Positions 1 to 8,776 of a stretch of 64,000 nt of DNA are shown piece by piece. Source of the DNA: Bradyrhizobium sp. (GTDB taxonomy: Bacteria > Pseudomonadota > Alphaproteobacteria > Rhizobiales > Xanthobacteraceae); assembly GCF_004799405.1 (NCBI RefSeq), contig NZ_SSMW01000033.1, forward strand, positions 1-64,000, given 5' to 3'. The notes below the pieces were generated by a model, which saw nothing but the letters and a program-made list of their open reading frames with translations, was not told where the DNA came from and made no database searches. The position numbers and the translations under genes are program-made. Position 1 is the first letter of the stretch; each line of letters begins with the position of its first letter.

Positions 1-561
1 GCGGTATTCATCCTCGGCATGAAACGCGGCGCGGCGCCGGATGACCTTGAAAATCCGCCGCAGGCTTTCGTCATCCTCGACCAACAGCGCGCCGGTCGAC
101 GAACCGATGAACACCTTGACCCCGGCGCAGCCCGGCGCGCGCTCCAGCTCCGGCAAATCGGCCACGTTCTCGCGGGTGCCGCCGATGAAGAAGGCGAAAT
201 CGCAGTGCATGCGGTGACGGCCGCGCTTTATCTTGTCGGCAAAGGTCTGCTCGGTAACCGTCAGCGGATCGGTGTTCGGCATCTCGAACACCGCCGTGAC
301 GCCCCCCATCACCGCGCTGCGCGAGCCGGTTTCGAGATCTTCCTTGTGGGTCAGGCCGGGCTCGCGAAAATGAACCTGGGTGTCGATCACGCCCGGCAGG
401 ACATGCAAGCCCCTGCAATCGATCACCTCGGCGGCCGAAGCCTGTCCGAGCCCGCCGATCGCGGCAATGCGGCCGCCTGCGACGGCGATGTCGCGCACGC
501 CTTCACCGTCCTGATTGACCACGGTGCCGGATTTTAGAATGGTATCAAATCGCTGATTCAT
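1..561 (-). CDS. Dihydroorotase-like amidohydrolase, N-terminal part (cut by window edge)
   Basis: The first 187 codons of a cyclic-amidohydrolase are visible; the rest lies beyond base 1. The family hydrolyses or closes cyclic amides, and the best match is class I dihydroorotase of pyrimidine synthesis. Visible motifs are the strand-1 metal motif DTQVHFREPG (60-69), a GVKVF segment with the likely carboxylated lysine K149, and HAEDE with the next metal histidine H181. The first histidine of the usual HxH pair is glutamine (Q62). The ATG at 561 is chosen because it follows a GAGGA-type ribosome site and the family N-terminus begins there. It could be a non-canonical dihydroorotase or another amidohydrolase of the same fold; the C-terminal catalytic aspartate cannot be checked. 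Confidence 0.85.
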   Translation of the reverse strand, partial: MNQRFDTILKSGTVVNQDGEGVRDIAVAGGRIAAIGGLGQASAAEVIDCRGLHVLPGVIDTQVHFREPGLTHKEDLETGSRSAVMGGVTAVFEMPNTDPLTVTEQTFADKIKRGRHRMHCDFAFFIGGTRENVADLPELERAPGCAGVKVFIGSSTGALLVEDDESLRRIFKVIRRRAAFHAEDEYR

Positions 562-680
562 CGGTCCTCGACGCCCGCAATCCCGCGGAACCGGACGCCG
601 CGCGGGCCTTGTTACCGTTACCTTAGCGTCTTACGTTCCCCTGTGATATCCGGCAGCGGCGTTTCCCCAGAGAACTTCCC

Positions 681-1562
681 ATGAAAGCGGCATTTCTTCC
701 CGACCGGGGCGTGGTCAAGGTCAGCGGCGCCGACGCCCGCGACTTTCTCAATGGCCTGCTCACCACGGACGTGACGTTGCTCCGCCCGGGCCTTGGCAGG
801 TTCGGGGCATTGCTGACGCCGCAGGGCAAGATCACCGCGGATTTCCTGATCACCGAAGTTCCTCCCGGCGACGGCGGCGGCTTTCTGATCGACTGCCCGC
901 GTGCACTGGCGCAGGGCCTTGCCGACAAGCTCGGTTTCTACCGGCTGCGCGCCAAGGTCACGGTGGAAAATCTATCGGACAGTCTCGGCGTGCTCGCGGC
1001 ATGGGATGGCGATCTCGCCGTGACACCCGATCTGGCGTTCGCCGATCCGCGCAATGCCGTACTTGGCTGGCGGATAGTGGTCCCCGGGACGCTGGTGCAA
1101 AAAACCGCCGGGTTGATCGGCGCTGAATTGGTCGACAGCAGCGCTTATGAAGCCCATCGCATCGCGTCGGGCGTTCCGCGCGGCGGTCTCGACTTCATGT
1201 ATGGCGATGCGTTTCCGCATGAAACCAATATGGATCGCCTGCACGGCGTCGATTTCGACAAGGGCTGTTATGTCGGACAGGAAGTCGTGTCGCGGATGCA
1301 GCATCGCGGCACCGCGCGAACCCGAACCGTGCGCGTCGTGATCGAGGGCGCGCCGCCGGAGGCGGGCGCTGCGATCCTTGCCGGTGACAAGCCGCTGGGC
1401 ACCATGGGCTCGTCGGCAGCTCACGCCGGTCTTGCGCTGATCAGGGTCGATCGTGCTGCCGATGCGCTTGCCACCGGGACGCCGCTCACGGCCGGCGGCA
1501 TCGCTATCCGCCTTGCCGATCCGGACGACGTGCTGATCACGCCGAAGCAGACCGTGGCATGA
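681..1562 (+). CDS. ygfZ: YgfZ/GcvT-fold folate-binding protein
   Basis: A 293-residue YgfZ/IBA57-type protein. It has the family signature KGCYVGQEV with the conserved cysteine C196, and the tetrahydrofolate-binding GcvT fold across most of the length. Members help build or repair certain iron-sulfur enzymes such as MiaB-type radical SAM proteins, acting in the cytosol. The stop codon overlaps the ATG of the next gene (ATGA at 1559-1562), so ygfZ, tag and the HD-domain gene are probably co-translated. Length is normal for the alphaproteobacterial branch. Confidence 0.93.
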   Translation: MKAAFLPDRGVVKVSGADARDFLNGLLTTDVTLLRPGLGRFGALLTPQGKITADFLITEVPPGDGGGFLIDCPRALAQGLADKLGFYRLRAKVTVENLSDSLGVLAAWDGDLAVTPDLAFADPRNAVLGWRIVVPGTLVQKTAGLIGAELVDSSAYEAHRIASGVPRGGLDFMYGDAFPHETNMDRLHGVDFDKGCYVGQEVVSRMQHRGTARTRTVRVVIEGAPPEAGAAILAGDKPLGTMGSSAAHAGLALIRVDRAADALATGTPLTAGGIAIRLADPDDVLITPKQTVA

Positions 1563-2185
1563 CGAGATCGGCGCGCCTGCATGCCGATGGGCTGACGCGG
1601 TGTCCGTGGCCGGGCGAAGACCCGTTCTACATCGCCTATCACGACAGCGAATGGGGCGTGCCGGAATATGACGACCGCGCGCTTTACGAAAAACTGATGC
1701 TCGACGGTTTCCAGGCCGGGCTGTCGTGGATCACGATTTTGCGCAAGCGCGAAAACTTCCGCCGCGCCTTCGATGACTTTCGCCCCGAAAAGATCGCGCG
1801 CTACAACGCCAGAAAAATTCACGCGCTGATGAATGACGCCGGCATCGTCCGCAACCGTGCCAAGATCGAGGGCGCCGTCGCAAGCGCGAAATCCTATCTC
1901 GAGATCATGGAAAACGGCGCCGGCTTTTCGACTTTCCTCTGGGATTTCGTCGACGGCAGGCCGAAGCTCAATCATTTCAAGACCACCGCCAGCGTGCCGG
2001 CATCGACGCCGGTGTCGATCAAGATGTCCAAGGAACTGGCCGCGCGCGGTTTCAAGTTCGTCGGCCCGACCATCGTCTACGCCTTCATGCAGGCCACCGG
2101 GATGGTCAACGATCACCTGGTGACGTGCTTTTGCCACCAAAGCTGCGCCGGAAAACAGCGCGCGCCACGCCTCAAGGTCAAATGA
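1559..2185 (+). CDS. tag: DNA-3-methyladenine glycosylase I
   Basis: A 208-residue Tag enzyme that removes 3-methyladenine from alkylated DNA to start base excision repair. Seen in sequence: RCPW near the N-terminus (C15), YHDSEWGVP (H28), the AGLSWITIL core, and H186/C190 near the C-terminus, which together match the zinc-snap ligands of the family. The residue matching the catalytic glutamate of the E. coli enzyme is aspartate here (LDGFQAGLSW). It overlaps ygfZ by 4 bases and the next gene by 4 bases, a typical translational-coupling arrangement. Confidence 0.95.
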   Translation: MTRSARLHADGLTRCPWPGEDPFYIAYHDSEWGVPEYDDRALYEKLMLDGFQAGLSWITILRKRENFRRAFDDFRPEKIARYNARKIHALMNDAGIVRNRAKIEGAVASAKSYLEIMENGAGFSTFLWDFVDGRPKLNHFKTTASVPASTPVSIKMSKELAARGFKFVGPTIVYAFMQATGMVNDHLVTCFCHQSCAGKQRAPRLKVK

Positions 2186-2799
2186 CGGCCAGAAAATTAT
2201 CCGCAGCCGAAACATCTCCCCGGGTTTGGCAACGGATGTTGTCGGGGCGGCGGCTCGATCTCTTGGACCCCTCGCCGCTGGACGTCGAAATCGCCGATAT
2301 CGCCCATGGCCTGGCGCGGGTGGCGCGCTGGAACGGGCAAACCAGCGGCGCGCATATTTTCTCGGTGGCTCAGCACACGCTGCTGGTCGAAGCCGTGATG
2401 CGCGAGCAAATGCCGCGCGTCGATGTCAGCCTGCGGCTTGCCGCCCTGCTGCACGATGCCCCGGAATATGTCGTGGGCGACATGATCTCGCCGTTCAAGG
2501 CGGTGCTTGGCGGGGATTATAAGAGGGTGGAAAAGCGGCTGCTGTCGACCATCCACATCCGCTTCGGACTGCCGCCGGTGCTGCCAGACAAGATCACGCA
2601 GCAGATCAAGGCCGCCGATCGCGGCGCGGCCTATCTTGAGGCGACACGGCTTGCAGGGTTTGCGGAGACCGAAGCCAGACGCCTATTCGGTCGCGATCCG
2701 GGATTGCCGCCGGCGGCGCAGCAGGATTACCTGACGCCCTGGCCGGCGGCGAAGGCCGAGAAACGGTTCCTGGCGCGGTTCAAGACATTGCACGCTTGA
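2182..2799 (+). CDS. HD-domain hydrolase, YfbR-like
   Basis: A 205-residue HD-superfamily protein. Metal-binding residues are visible in VAQHTLLV, the LLHDAPEY motif (the HD pair) and a downstream aspartate in IKAADR. Close relatives are the YfbR-type 5'-nucleotidases that act on deoxynucleoside monophosphates, although substrate cannot be read from sequence. The ATG at 2182 is chosen over an upstream in-frame ATG at 2125 because it overlaps the tag stop as ATGA, repeating the pattern of the gene before it. Likely the third gene of the ygfZ-tag unit. Confidence 0.85.
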   Translation: MTARKLSAAETSPRVWQRMLSGRRLDLLDPSPLDVEIADIAHGLARVARWNGQTSGAHIFSVAQHTLLVEAVMREQMPRVDVSLRLAALLHDAPEYVVGDMISPFKAVLGGDYKRVEKRLLSTIHIRFGLPPVLPDKITQQIKAADRGAAYLEATRLAGFAETEARRLFGRDPGLPPAAQQDYLTPWPAAKAEKRFLARFKTLHA

Positions 2800-2868
2800 G
2801 CGGAAGGGCTTGAACGCACTTTCACCACCTCGCATGCAGGCTTATAATTGGCGCGAAAAAGGACCGCC

Positions 2869-3375
2869 ATGATTCACGTCTGCTCGCTCGCCGCCCTGCC
2901 CGATACCGTCAAGGCCACCGGCGCCAGCCATGTGCTGACGGTGATGGCCAACGTCAACCAAGTGCAGCGTCCGGAGTCGGTTCTCCCGGCCAATCATCTG
3001 AAGGTGCAGATGGACGACATCACCGAACAGATGGATGGATTCCTCGCACCAAACGACAGCCATATCGAGCAGGTGCTCGACTTCGTACGCGGCTGGGATC
3101 GCCACGCGCCGCTGGTGGTCCACTGTTATGCCGGTATCAGCCGCTCCACCGCGAGCGCCTTTGCCGCCGCCTGCATGCTCAATCCCAACCGCGACGAGCG
3201 GCTCATCGCGCGGCAGATCCGCACAGCCTCCCCGATCGCGTCGCCCAACCGCCTGATCGTCGCGCTGGCGGACAAGGCGCTGGGACGGGAAGGACGGATG
3301 CTGCGCGCGCTCGATGAAATGGGCCCGGGCAGCATGATGGTCGAAGGCCGGCCGTTCCGCGTCGAACTCGACTGA
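2869..3375 (+). CDS. Tyrosine phosphatase family protein
   Basis: A 168-residue protein with the phosphatase signature VHCYAGISRS, giving the nucleophilic cysteine C86 and arginine R92 of the CX5R loop. An upstream acidic segment (QMDDITEQ) could supply the general acid. Small stand-alone proteins of this kind are common in Rhizobiales; the substrate is unknown and may be a phosphoprotein or a phosphoinositide-like small molecule. The ATG at 2869 follows an AAAAAGGA ribosome site; a TTG at 2848 is a poorer choice. It is separated from the HD gene by about 70 bases. Confidence 0.82.
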   Translation: MIHVCSLAALPDTVKATGASHVLTVMANVNQVQRPESVLPANHLKVQMDDITEQMDGFLAPNDSHIEQVLDFVRGWDRHAPLVVHCYAGISRSTASAFAAACMLNPNRDERLIARQIRTASPIASPNRLIVALADKALGREGRMLRALDEMGPGSMMVEGRPFRVELD

Positions 3376-3394
3376 CGCCCATGAACGCCGCCAG

Positions 3395-4372
3395 ATGAGC
3401 GAAAAGCTTCTGACGCCGATCGAAATCGGCCTGACCGCGGCCATCGTCGCGATCGAAGGCAACGAGCCGCTGATCCTCACCGCATCGGGCAGCGATGGCG
3501 ACAAGCTCGCCGGGCTTCCGTTCGGGCCGTTCGAAGCGGTCTCGCACCGCACCTTCGAAATCGGCCTGCGCGCCTGGGTGGAAGAGCAAGCGGGGTTGCG
3601 GCTGGGTTATGTCGAACAGCTCTATACGTTCGGCGATCGCGGCCGGCATACGCAGGCGGGCGACACCGGCGCCCATGTCGCCTCGATCGGCTATCTCGCG
3701 CTGACCCGTGCCGCCGATAATGCATCGCGTGCGCCCGGCGCCGCCTTCGAGCCGTGGTATCGCTTTTTCCCGTGGGAAGACTGGCGCGCCGCGCGGCCTG
3801 CTATCATCGAACGCGACATCTATCCCGAACTCACGGCATGGGCCGCGCAGACCGAGACACCCGAGACTGCGCGGGCACTCAGCCGCAAGGATCGCGTCAG
3901 GCTTTATTTCGGCACCGAGGGCGCGCATTGGGACGAAGAGCGCGTGCTCGACCGGTACGAACTGCTTTATGAAGCCGGATTGATCGAGGAAGCGCGGCGC
4001 GATGGGCGTCCGGCGGCCTTGGCGCGCAGGAAGATCCCGAGCCTTGGTGTGCCGATGCGGATCGACCACCGGCGAATTCTGGCCACCGCCATCGCCCGGC
4101 TGCGCGCCAAGCTGAAATACCGCCCGGTGGTGTTTGAACTTTTACCGCCCGAATTCACACTCACTGAATTGCAACGGACCGTGGAAGCGATCTCGGGGCG
4201 GCATCTGCACAAACAGAATTTCCGCCGGCTGGTCGAAGCCGGCGCCCTGGTCGAACAGACCGGTGTGATGTCGACCCAGACCGGCGGAAGGCCAGCGGCG
4301 CTGTATCGTTTCCGTCGCGAGGTGCTGCAGGAGCGGCCCGCGCCGGGCCTGCGCGTGCGCGGCCGGCGCTGA
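3395..4372 (+). CDS. nadQ: Nudix-like NAD-metabolism regulator (NadQ/NrtR type)
   Basis: A 325-residue protein in two parts. Residues about 10-150 form a Nudix-like domain whose box is degenerate (RAWVEEQAGL), as in regulators that bind rather than cleave NAD-related ligands. Residues about 245-305 form a winged helix with the NrtR-type motifs FTLTELQRTVEAI and NFRRLVEAGALV. From family knowledge this matches the Nudix-HTH regulators of NAD synthesis predicted in Rhizobiales. In this window nadABC lies 7 kb downstream behind a strong palindrome, which is consistent with a regulator-target pair. The symbol rests on recall of that family, not on a search. No similar palindrome was seen ahead of this gene itself. 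Confidence 0.75.
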   Translation: MSEKLLTPIEIGLTAAIVAIEGNEPLILTASGSDGDKLAGLPFGPFEAVSHRTFEIGLRAWVEEQAGLRLGYVEQLYTFGDRGRHTQAGDTGAHVASIGYLALTRAADNASRAPGAAFEPWYRFFPWEDWRAARPAIIERDIYPELTAWAAQTETPETARALSRKDRVRLYFGTEGAHWDEERVLDRYELLYEAGLIEEARRDGRPAALARRKIPSLGVPMRIDHRRILATAIARLRAKLKYRPVVFELLPPEFTLTELQRTVEAISGRHLHKQNFRRLVEAGALVEQTGVMSTQTGGRPAALYRFRREVLQERPAPGLRVRGRR

Positions 4373-4386
4373 CGGCTGGAGGTCTG

Positions 4387-7047
4387 ATGTTCGAATTTCT
4401 GTCGTTCCTGATTGCCCTCGGCGCGCTGATCTACGCGCGCAAGGCCTTCAATGAAGCCGCCATATTGCGCACGCGGCTCGATGCGCTTGCCGGAGCCGCA
4501 GTTCAGCCGGGGCCCGGCCCGGCACAACAGGTTGAACCTTTCCGAACGGCCTCATCGCCAGTTGCCGCGACCGAACCAACGGCAACCGCCGCCGCACCCG
4601 GCGCCGAGAGCCGGCACGTTGACCCGAGGGGGCCGATCGAAGCCGCGGCGGCGGCGCCCCCGCCGCTTCCTCAATCCAACCCCGGCCTGGAAGAGCGCAT
4701 CGGCACCCGCTGGGTGGTCTGGGTCGGTGGATTGACGCTGGCGCTTGGCGGATTCTTCATGGTCCGCTATTCGATCGAGGCCGGACTGCTCGGACCCGGC
4801 GTGCGTACTTTGCTCGGTGGCGCGTTCGCGCTGGCGCTACTCGCCGCAGGTGAATGGATGCGCCGCAAGGAAAGCATCTCCGCAATCGCAGCACTGCCGA
4901 TCGCCAACATCCCCGCCGTTCTCACCGCCGCCGGAACGTCGGTCGCTTTTGCGACCGTCTATGCTGCCTACGCGCTGTATGGTTTCCTTGTGCCCGCGAC
5001 CGCGTTTGTCCTGCTGGGACTGGTAGCGCTGGGCACGCTCGCGGCGGCGCTGTTGCACGGGCCGGCGCTGGCGGGTCTTGGCGTCGCCGCCGCCTTCCTC
5101 ACGCCAATCCTAGTCTCCTCCGACAGGCCGGACTACTGGGCGCTGTACATTTACCTGGCGATCGTCACTGCGGCATCGTTCGGACTGGCGCGGATCAGGC
5201 TGTGGCGCTGGCTTGCGGTCACCACCATCGTGTTCGCGTTGCTCTGGACCGTTCCGTGCCTGCAATGCGGCCCGTCGATGATCGGACCGCACGCATTCCA
5301 TGTGATCGCCGGATTCATTCTCGCAAGCCTGCTGGTGGTTTGCGGATTCATGTTCGGCCCGGCCGTGGACGACGGCCGGATCGAGCCGATCTCATCCGGA
5401 TCGCTGACGGCCTATTTGTTCGGCGCAACCATGATCGTGCTCAACAGTTCCCATGCCGATACCGCCGTCATCGTGTTCGCGGCGCTGGTGGCCGTCACCC
5501 TGCTCATCGCTTGGCGCGCACCGGCCGCTACCGGCGCGGTCGCCGCGGCTGCGGTATTCGCAGCCACTGTGTTTCTGGAATGGGCGGTTCGCGGCAATCC
5601 GGACATGCTGGTGCTGCCGGGCGGACCGCTTCCCGGCATCGGCCCCGCCGCCACCGACAGTTCGGTTGCGATGCATCTCGTCACCGCGGCGATTTTCGCA
5701 GCCGCTTTCGGTGTCGCGGGATTCCTCGCGCAGGGACGCTCGGCCAGCGCCATGGTGCCGGTGGTGTGGTCGGCCGCCGCCGTATTCACGCCGCTGGCGC
5801 TGTTAATCGCGCTCTATGCCCGCATCGCCCATCTCGATCGCTCGATTCCGTTTGCGATCGTGGCGGTGGTGCTGGCGGCGGCGTTCGGGGCCGCCACCGA
5901 AATTCTCACCAAACGCGACAACCGGCCAGGACTACCGATCTCGATCGCACTGTTTGCGACCGGAGCGCTCGGCGCGCTGGCGCTGGCGCTGACCTTTGCG
6001 CTCGAAAAAGGCTGGCTCACCGTCGCGCTGGCGCTGATGTCGATGGGCACGGCGTGGATTGCGATGCAGCGGCCAATTCCGTTCCTGCGCTCGCTGGCCG
6101 CGATACTGGCCGGGATCGTGGTGCTGAGAATCGGATATGAGCCGCGCATCGTCGGCGATGCCGTCGGCAGCACGCCGATTTTCAACTGGCTATTGTGGGG
6201 CTACGGCATTCCGGCGCTATCATTCTGGGGCGGCGGCATCTTGCTGCGCCGCCGCGGCGACGACGCGCCGTTGCGCGCGGTGGAATCGGCGGCAATCCTG
6301 TTTACGGTGCTGCTGGCGTTCATGGAAATCCGCCATGCCGTCAACGGCGGCGACGTCTACCGCAACATGGCCGGCCTCACCGAAACGGCGCTGCAGGTCT
6401 GCACGGCGCTGGCCATGGCGATCGGACTGGAGCGATTGAGGATCCGTACCGACAGCATCGTTCACAATGTCGGCGCGGTGCTGCTGGCGATATTTGCCGG
6501 CGCGGCCACGGTGTTCGGGCTTTTGACGCTCGACAATCCGGCGTTCTGGCCGATCAGGGTCGGCGGCGAATTCATCAACGTCATCCTGCTCGGCTATGCG
6601 ATGCCGGCGGTGCTGGCGCTGCTATTGTCCTATGCAGTGTCGGGCCGGCGGCCCGCAAGCTACGGCAATACCGTCGCGGGCGCGGCGCTGGTGCTGGCGT
6701 TGAGCTATCTGACGCTTGAAATCCGCAGGCTCTATCACGGCCCGATCCTGACCGCGGGAGTTACCGGCGGCGCCGAGCAATACACCTATTCGATCGCGTG
6801 GCTGACCTTCGGAGTGGCGCTGCTCGGGATCGGCATCGTCTTCAATTCGCAGCGGGCGCGGCTGGCATCGGCCGTGGTGATCGCGCTGACAATCCTCAAA
6901 GCGTTCCTGATCGACATGTCGACGCTGACGGGAGTTTACCGCGCACTGTCGTTCATGTGCCTCGGCCTGGTGCTGGTGGCGATCGGCTGGCTATACCAGA
7001 GGATCCTGTTCCGCAGACAGGCCGTGCCAGTCGCGCCGACCGGCTGA
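4387..7047 (+). CDS. DUF2339 polytopic membrane protein
   Basis: An 886-residue protein with one N-terminal membrane segment, a Pro/Ala-rich linker (about residues 40-100), the conserved entry RIGTRWVVWVGGLTLALGG-like segment, and then more than twenty hydrophobic segments to the C-terminus. This layout is that of the DUF2339 family, whose function is not established. It starts 14 bases after the Nudix regulator ends, with GGAGGT just ahead of the ATG, so the two genes may be cotranscribed. No catalytic motif is recognisable. Confidence 0.85.
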   Translation: MFEFLSFLIALGALIYARKAFNEAAILRTRLDALAGAAVQPGPGPAQQVEPFRTASSPVAATEPTATAAAPGAESRHVDPRGPIEAAAAAPPPLPQSNPGLEERIGTRWVVWVGGLTLALGGFFMVRYSIEAGLLGPGVRTLLGGAFALALLAAGEWMRRKESISAIAALPIANIPAVLTAAGTSVAFATVYAAYALYGFLVPATAFVLLGLVALGTLAAALLHGPALAGLGVAAAFLTPILVSSDRPDYWALYIYLAIVTAASFGLARIRLWRWLAVTTIVFALLWTVPCLQCGPSMIGPHAFHVIAGFILASLLVVCGFMFGPAVDDGRIEPISSGSLTAYLFGATMIVLNSSHADTAVIVFAALVAVTLLIAWRAPAATGAVAAAAVFAATVFLEWAVRGNPDMLVLPGGPLPGIGPAATDSSVAMHLVTAAIFAAAFGVAGFLAQGRSASAMVPVVWSAAAVFTPLALLIALYARIAHLDRSIPFAIVAVVLAAAFGAATEILTKRDNRPGLPISIALFATGALGALALALTFALEKGWLTVALALMSMGTAWIAMQRPIPFLRSLAAILAGIVVLRIGYEPRIVGDAVGSTPIFNWLLWGYGIPALSFWGGGILLRRRGDDAPLRAVESAAILFTVLLAFMEIRHAVNGGDVYRNMAGLTETALQVCTALAMAIGLERLRIRTDSIVHNVGAVLLAIFAGAATVFGLLTLDNPAFWPIRVGGEFINVILLGYAMPAVLALLLSYAVSGRRPASYGNTVAGAALVLALSYLTLEIRRLYHGPILTAGVTGGAEQYTYSIAWLTFGVALLGIGIVFNSQRARLASAVVIALTILKAFLIDMSTLTGVYRALSFMCLGLVLVAIGWLYQRILFRRQAVPVAPTG

Positions 7048-7055
7048 TCGTGAAC

Positions 7056-7631
7056 TCACTCGGTTGAGCGGCGCAGTTCCGGCGCGTTCTCCGGTTTCGC
7101 AGGCTCGGATTTGACTGCCTCGATCTTGGCGCTCTCGACCCTGGGCGTCTCGACGTGCGACGATACCTCGGTACGCGTCGCATCGGCTTCCCGCGGATGC
7201 AGCGAACGCGGCCGCGCAATCGCGCGCACCATCATCATCTGCGCGGCGCCCTGATGATGGAAATCGCAGTAGGCGAAACCCATTCCCGACACCGATCCCC
7301 GGAAACTATGCTCGTCTCTTTTGTCGAGATTGAAACACGGCTCGAACGGAATGCCTCTGATCGACGCGCAGACGGCCTGGCCACGGATCTGAAGCGTGTT
7401 GCCGGGCAATCGCAAATGGCGCACCGGGCCCGCGCCGCTGAATTGCACCGCACCGGCTGCACCCATGTCCTCGAGCACCCGGCCCGCGCCGCGGGTGCCA
7501 TCGAAGCAGGTGAACGCGAACACCTTGCCGGCCACGAACCGGCGGGCCTCGTCCGCGTTCATCTGCCCGGCCAGGGCTGGCGCTATCACCGCACCGGCCG
7601 TAACGGCCCCCAACACCAAACGCGAAAGCAT
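7056..7631 (-). CDS. Secreted protein of unknown function
   Basis: A 191-residue protein with a clear cleavable signal peptide (hydrophobic residues 3-20, cleavage likely after ALAG). The mature part has five or more cysteines spaced through about 35-120, suggesting periplasmic disulfides, followed by a low-complexity tail rich in Glu, Lys, Ser and Pro (from about 145). I do not recognise a family. It is convergent with the DUF2339 gene, with only 8 bases between the stop codons. Confidence 0.7.
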   Translation of the reverse strand: MLSRLVLGAVTAGAVIAPALAGQMNADEARRFVAGKVFAFTCFDGTRGAGRVLEDMGAAGAVQFSGAGPVRHLRLPGNTLQIRGQAVCASIRGIPFEPCFNLDKRDEHSFRGSVSGMGFAYCDFHHQGAAQMMMVRAIARPRSLHPREADATRTEVSSHVETPRVESAKIEAVKSEPAKPENAPELRRSTE

Positions 7632-7744
7632 GCTGTAACTCCGACTTACTGAGCGCGGGTTAGTCGCCTAACGTCTTTACCCGCTGCTTACCATACCAAC
7701 CGTGGCAACATTGGAGCAGCTTGGTTGGTAAAGTCTGAACGCCG

Positions 7745-8737
7745 TTACAGAATTTTTACCACGATTCGGCCGCGAACCTGGCCGGCGAGGATTTTACTGC
7801 CGGCGCCGATAACCTCGTCCAAGCCAATTTCATGAGTGATTTCAGTAAGTTTCCTCCGATCCAGATCGCGCGCGAGCCGGTTCCAGGCGGTTTTTCGCAG
7901 TTCAATGGGACACATCACGGAATCGATGCCGAGAAGGCACACGCCGCGTAAAATAAACGGTGCCACCGATGACGGCAGGTCCATGCCGGCCGCGAGGCCG
8001 CAGGCGGCGACCGCGCCCCCATATTTCGTCATCGAGAGCAGGTTGGCTAGCGTGGTCGAGCCGACGCTGTCGATACCGCCCGCCCAGCGCTCCCTGGCCA
8101 GCGGCTTGGCCGGTCCGGACAGTTCATTGCGGTCGATCACCTCGGCCGCCCCGAGGTCTTTCAGGTAGCCGGCCTCGGCCATGCGGCCGGTCGATGCGAT
8201 GACGTGATAGCCGAGCTTCGACAGCACGGCGGTTGCGACCGAGCCGACGCCACCGGCGGCGCCGGTGACCACGATCGGACCCTGGTCGGGCGCAAGACCA
8301 TGCTTTTCCAACGCGAGCACCGCGAGCATCGCGGTGTAGCCGGCGGTACCGATCGCCATCGCTTCGCGCGCCGACATGCCCTCGGGCAGGCGCACCAGCC
8401 AATCGCCCTTGACGCGGGCCTTCTCGGCGTAGGCGCCAAGATGGGTCTCGCCCATGCCCCAGCCGTTGCAGACGACCTTGTCGCCGGCCTTCCACTGCGG
8501 ATGCGACGACTGCTCGACGGTGCCGGCAAGGTCGATCCCGGCGATCATCGGAAAGCGCCGCACCACCGGCGCCTTGCCGGTGACGGCGAGGCCGTCCTTG
8601 TAATTCAGCGTCGACCATTCGACCCGAACGGTAACGTCGCCGTCCATCAATTCGGCTTCGTCAAATTGCGTGAGTGCGACGGTGGTGCCTTTTTCCGCCT
8701 TGTCGATCCTGATCGCCTTGAATGTTCCCACCGCCAA
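7745..8737 (-). CDS. acuI: AcuI/YhdH-family acrylyl-CoA reductase-like oxidoreductase
   Basis: A 330-residue zinc-free medium-chain dehydrogenase/reductase. Seen: the N-terminal motif [13 protein letters not shown] typical of the YhdH/AcuI branch, the nucleotide-binding [12 protein letters not shown] (about 158-169), and a C-terminal GRIVVKI ending. Characterised members reduce acryloyl-CoA to propionyl-CoA with NADPH. The zinc ligands of alcohol dehydrogenases are absent. It lies downstream of an MFS gene on the same strand with a 39-base gap, so the two may be cotranscribed. Substrate is inferred from the family only. Confidence 0.85.
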   Translation of the reverse strand: MAVGTFKAIRIDKAEKGTTVALTQFDEAELMDGDVTVRVEWSTLNYKDGLAVTGKAPVVRRFPMIAGIDLAGTVEQSSHPQWKAGDKVVCNGWGMGETHLGAYAEKARVKGDWLVRLPEGMSAREAMAIGTAGYTAMLAVLALEKHGLAPDQGPIVVTGAAGGVGSVATAVLSKLGYHVIASTGRMAEAGYLKDLGAAEVIDRNELSGPAKPLARERWAGGIDSVGSTTLANLLSMTKYGGAVAACGLAAGMDLPSSVAPFILRGVCLLGIDSVMCPIELRKTAWNRLARDLDRRKLTEITHEIGLDEVIGAGSKILAGQVRGRIVVKIL

Positions 8738-8776
8738 CTCCCCGAAACTTTTTCGAACTTTCGGATGTTTACCGGA

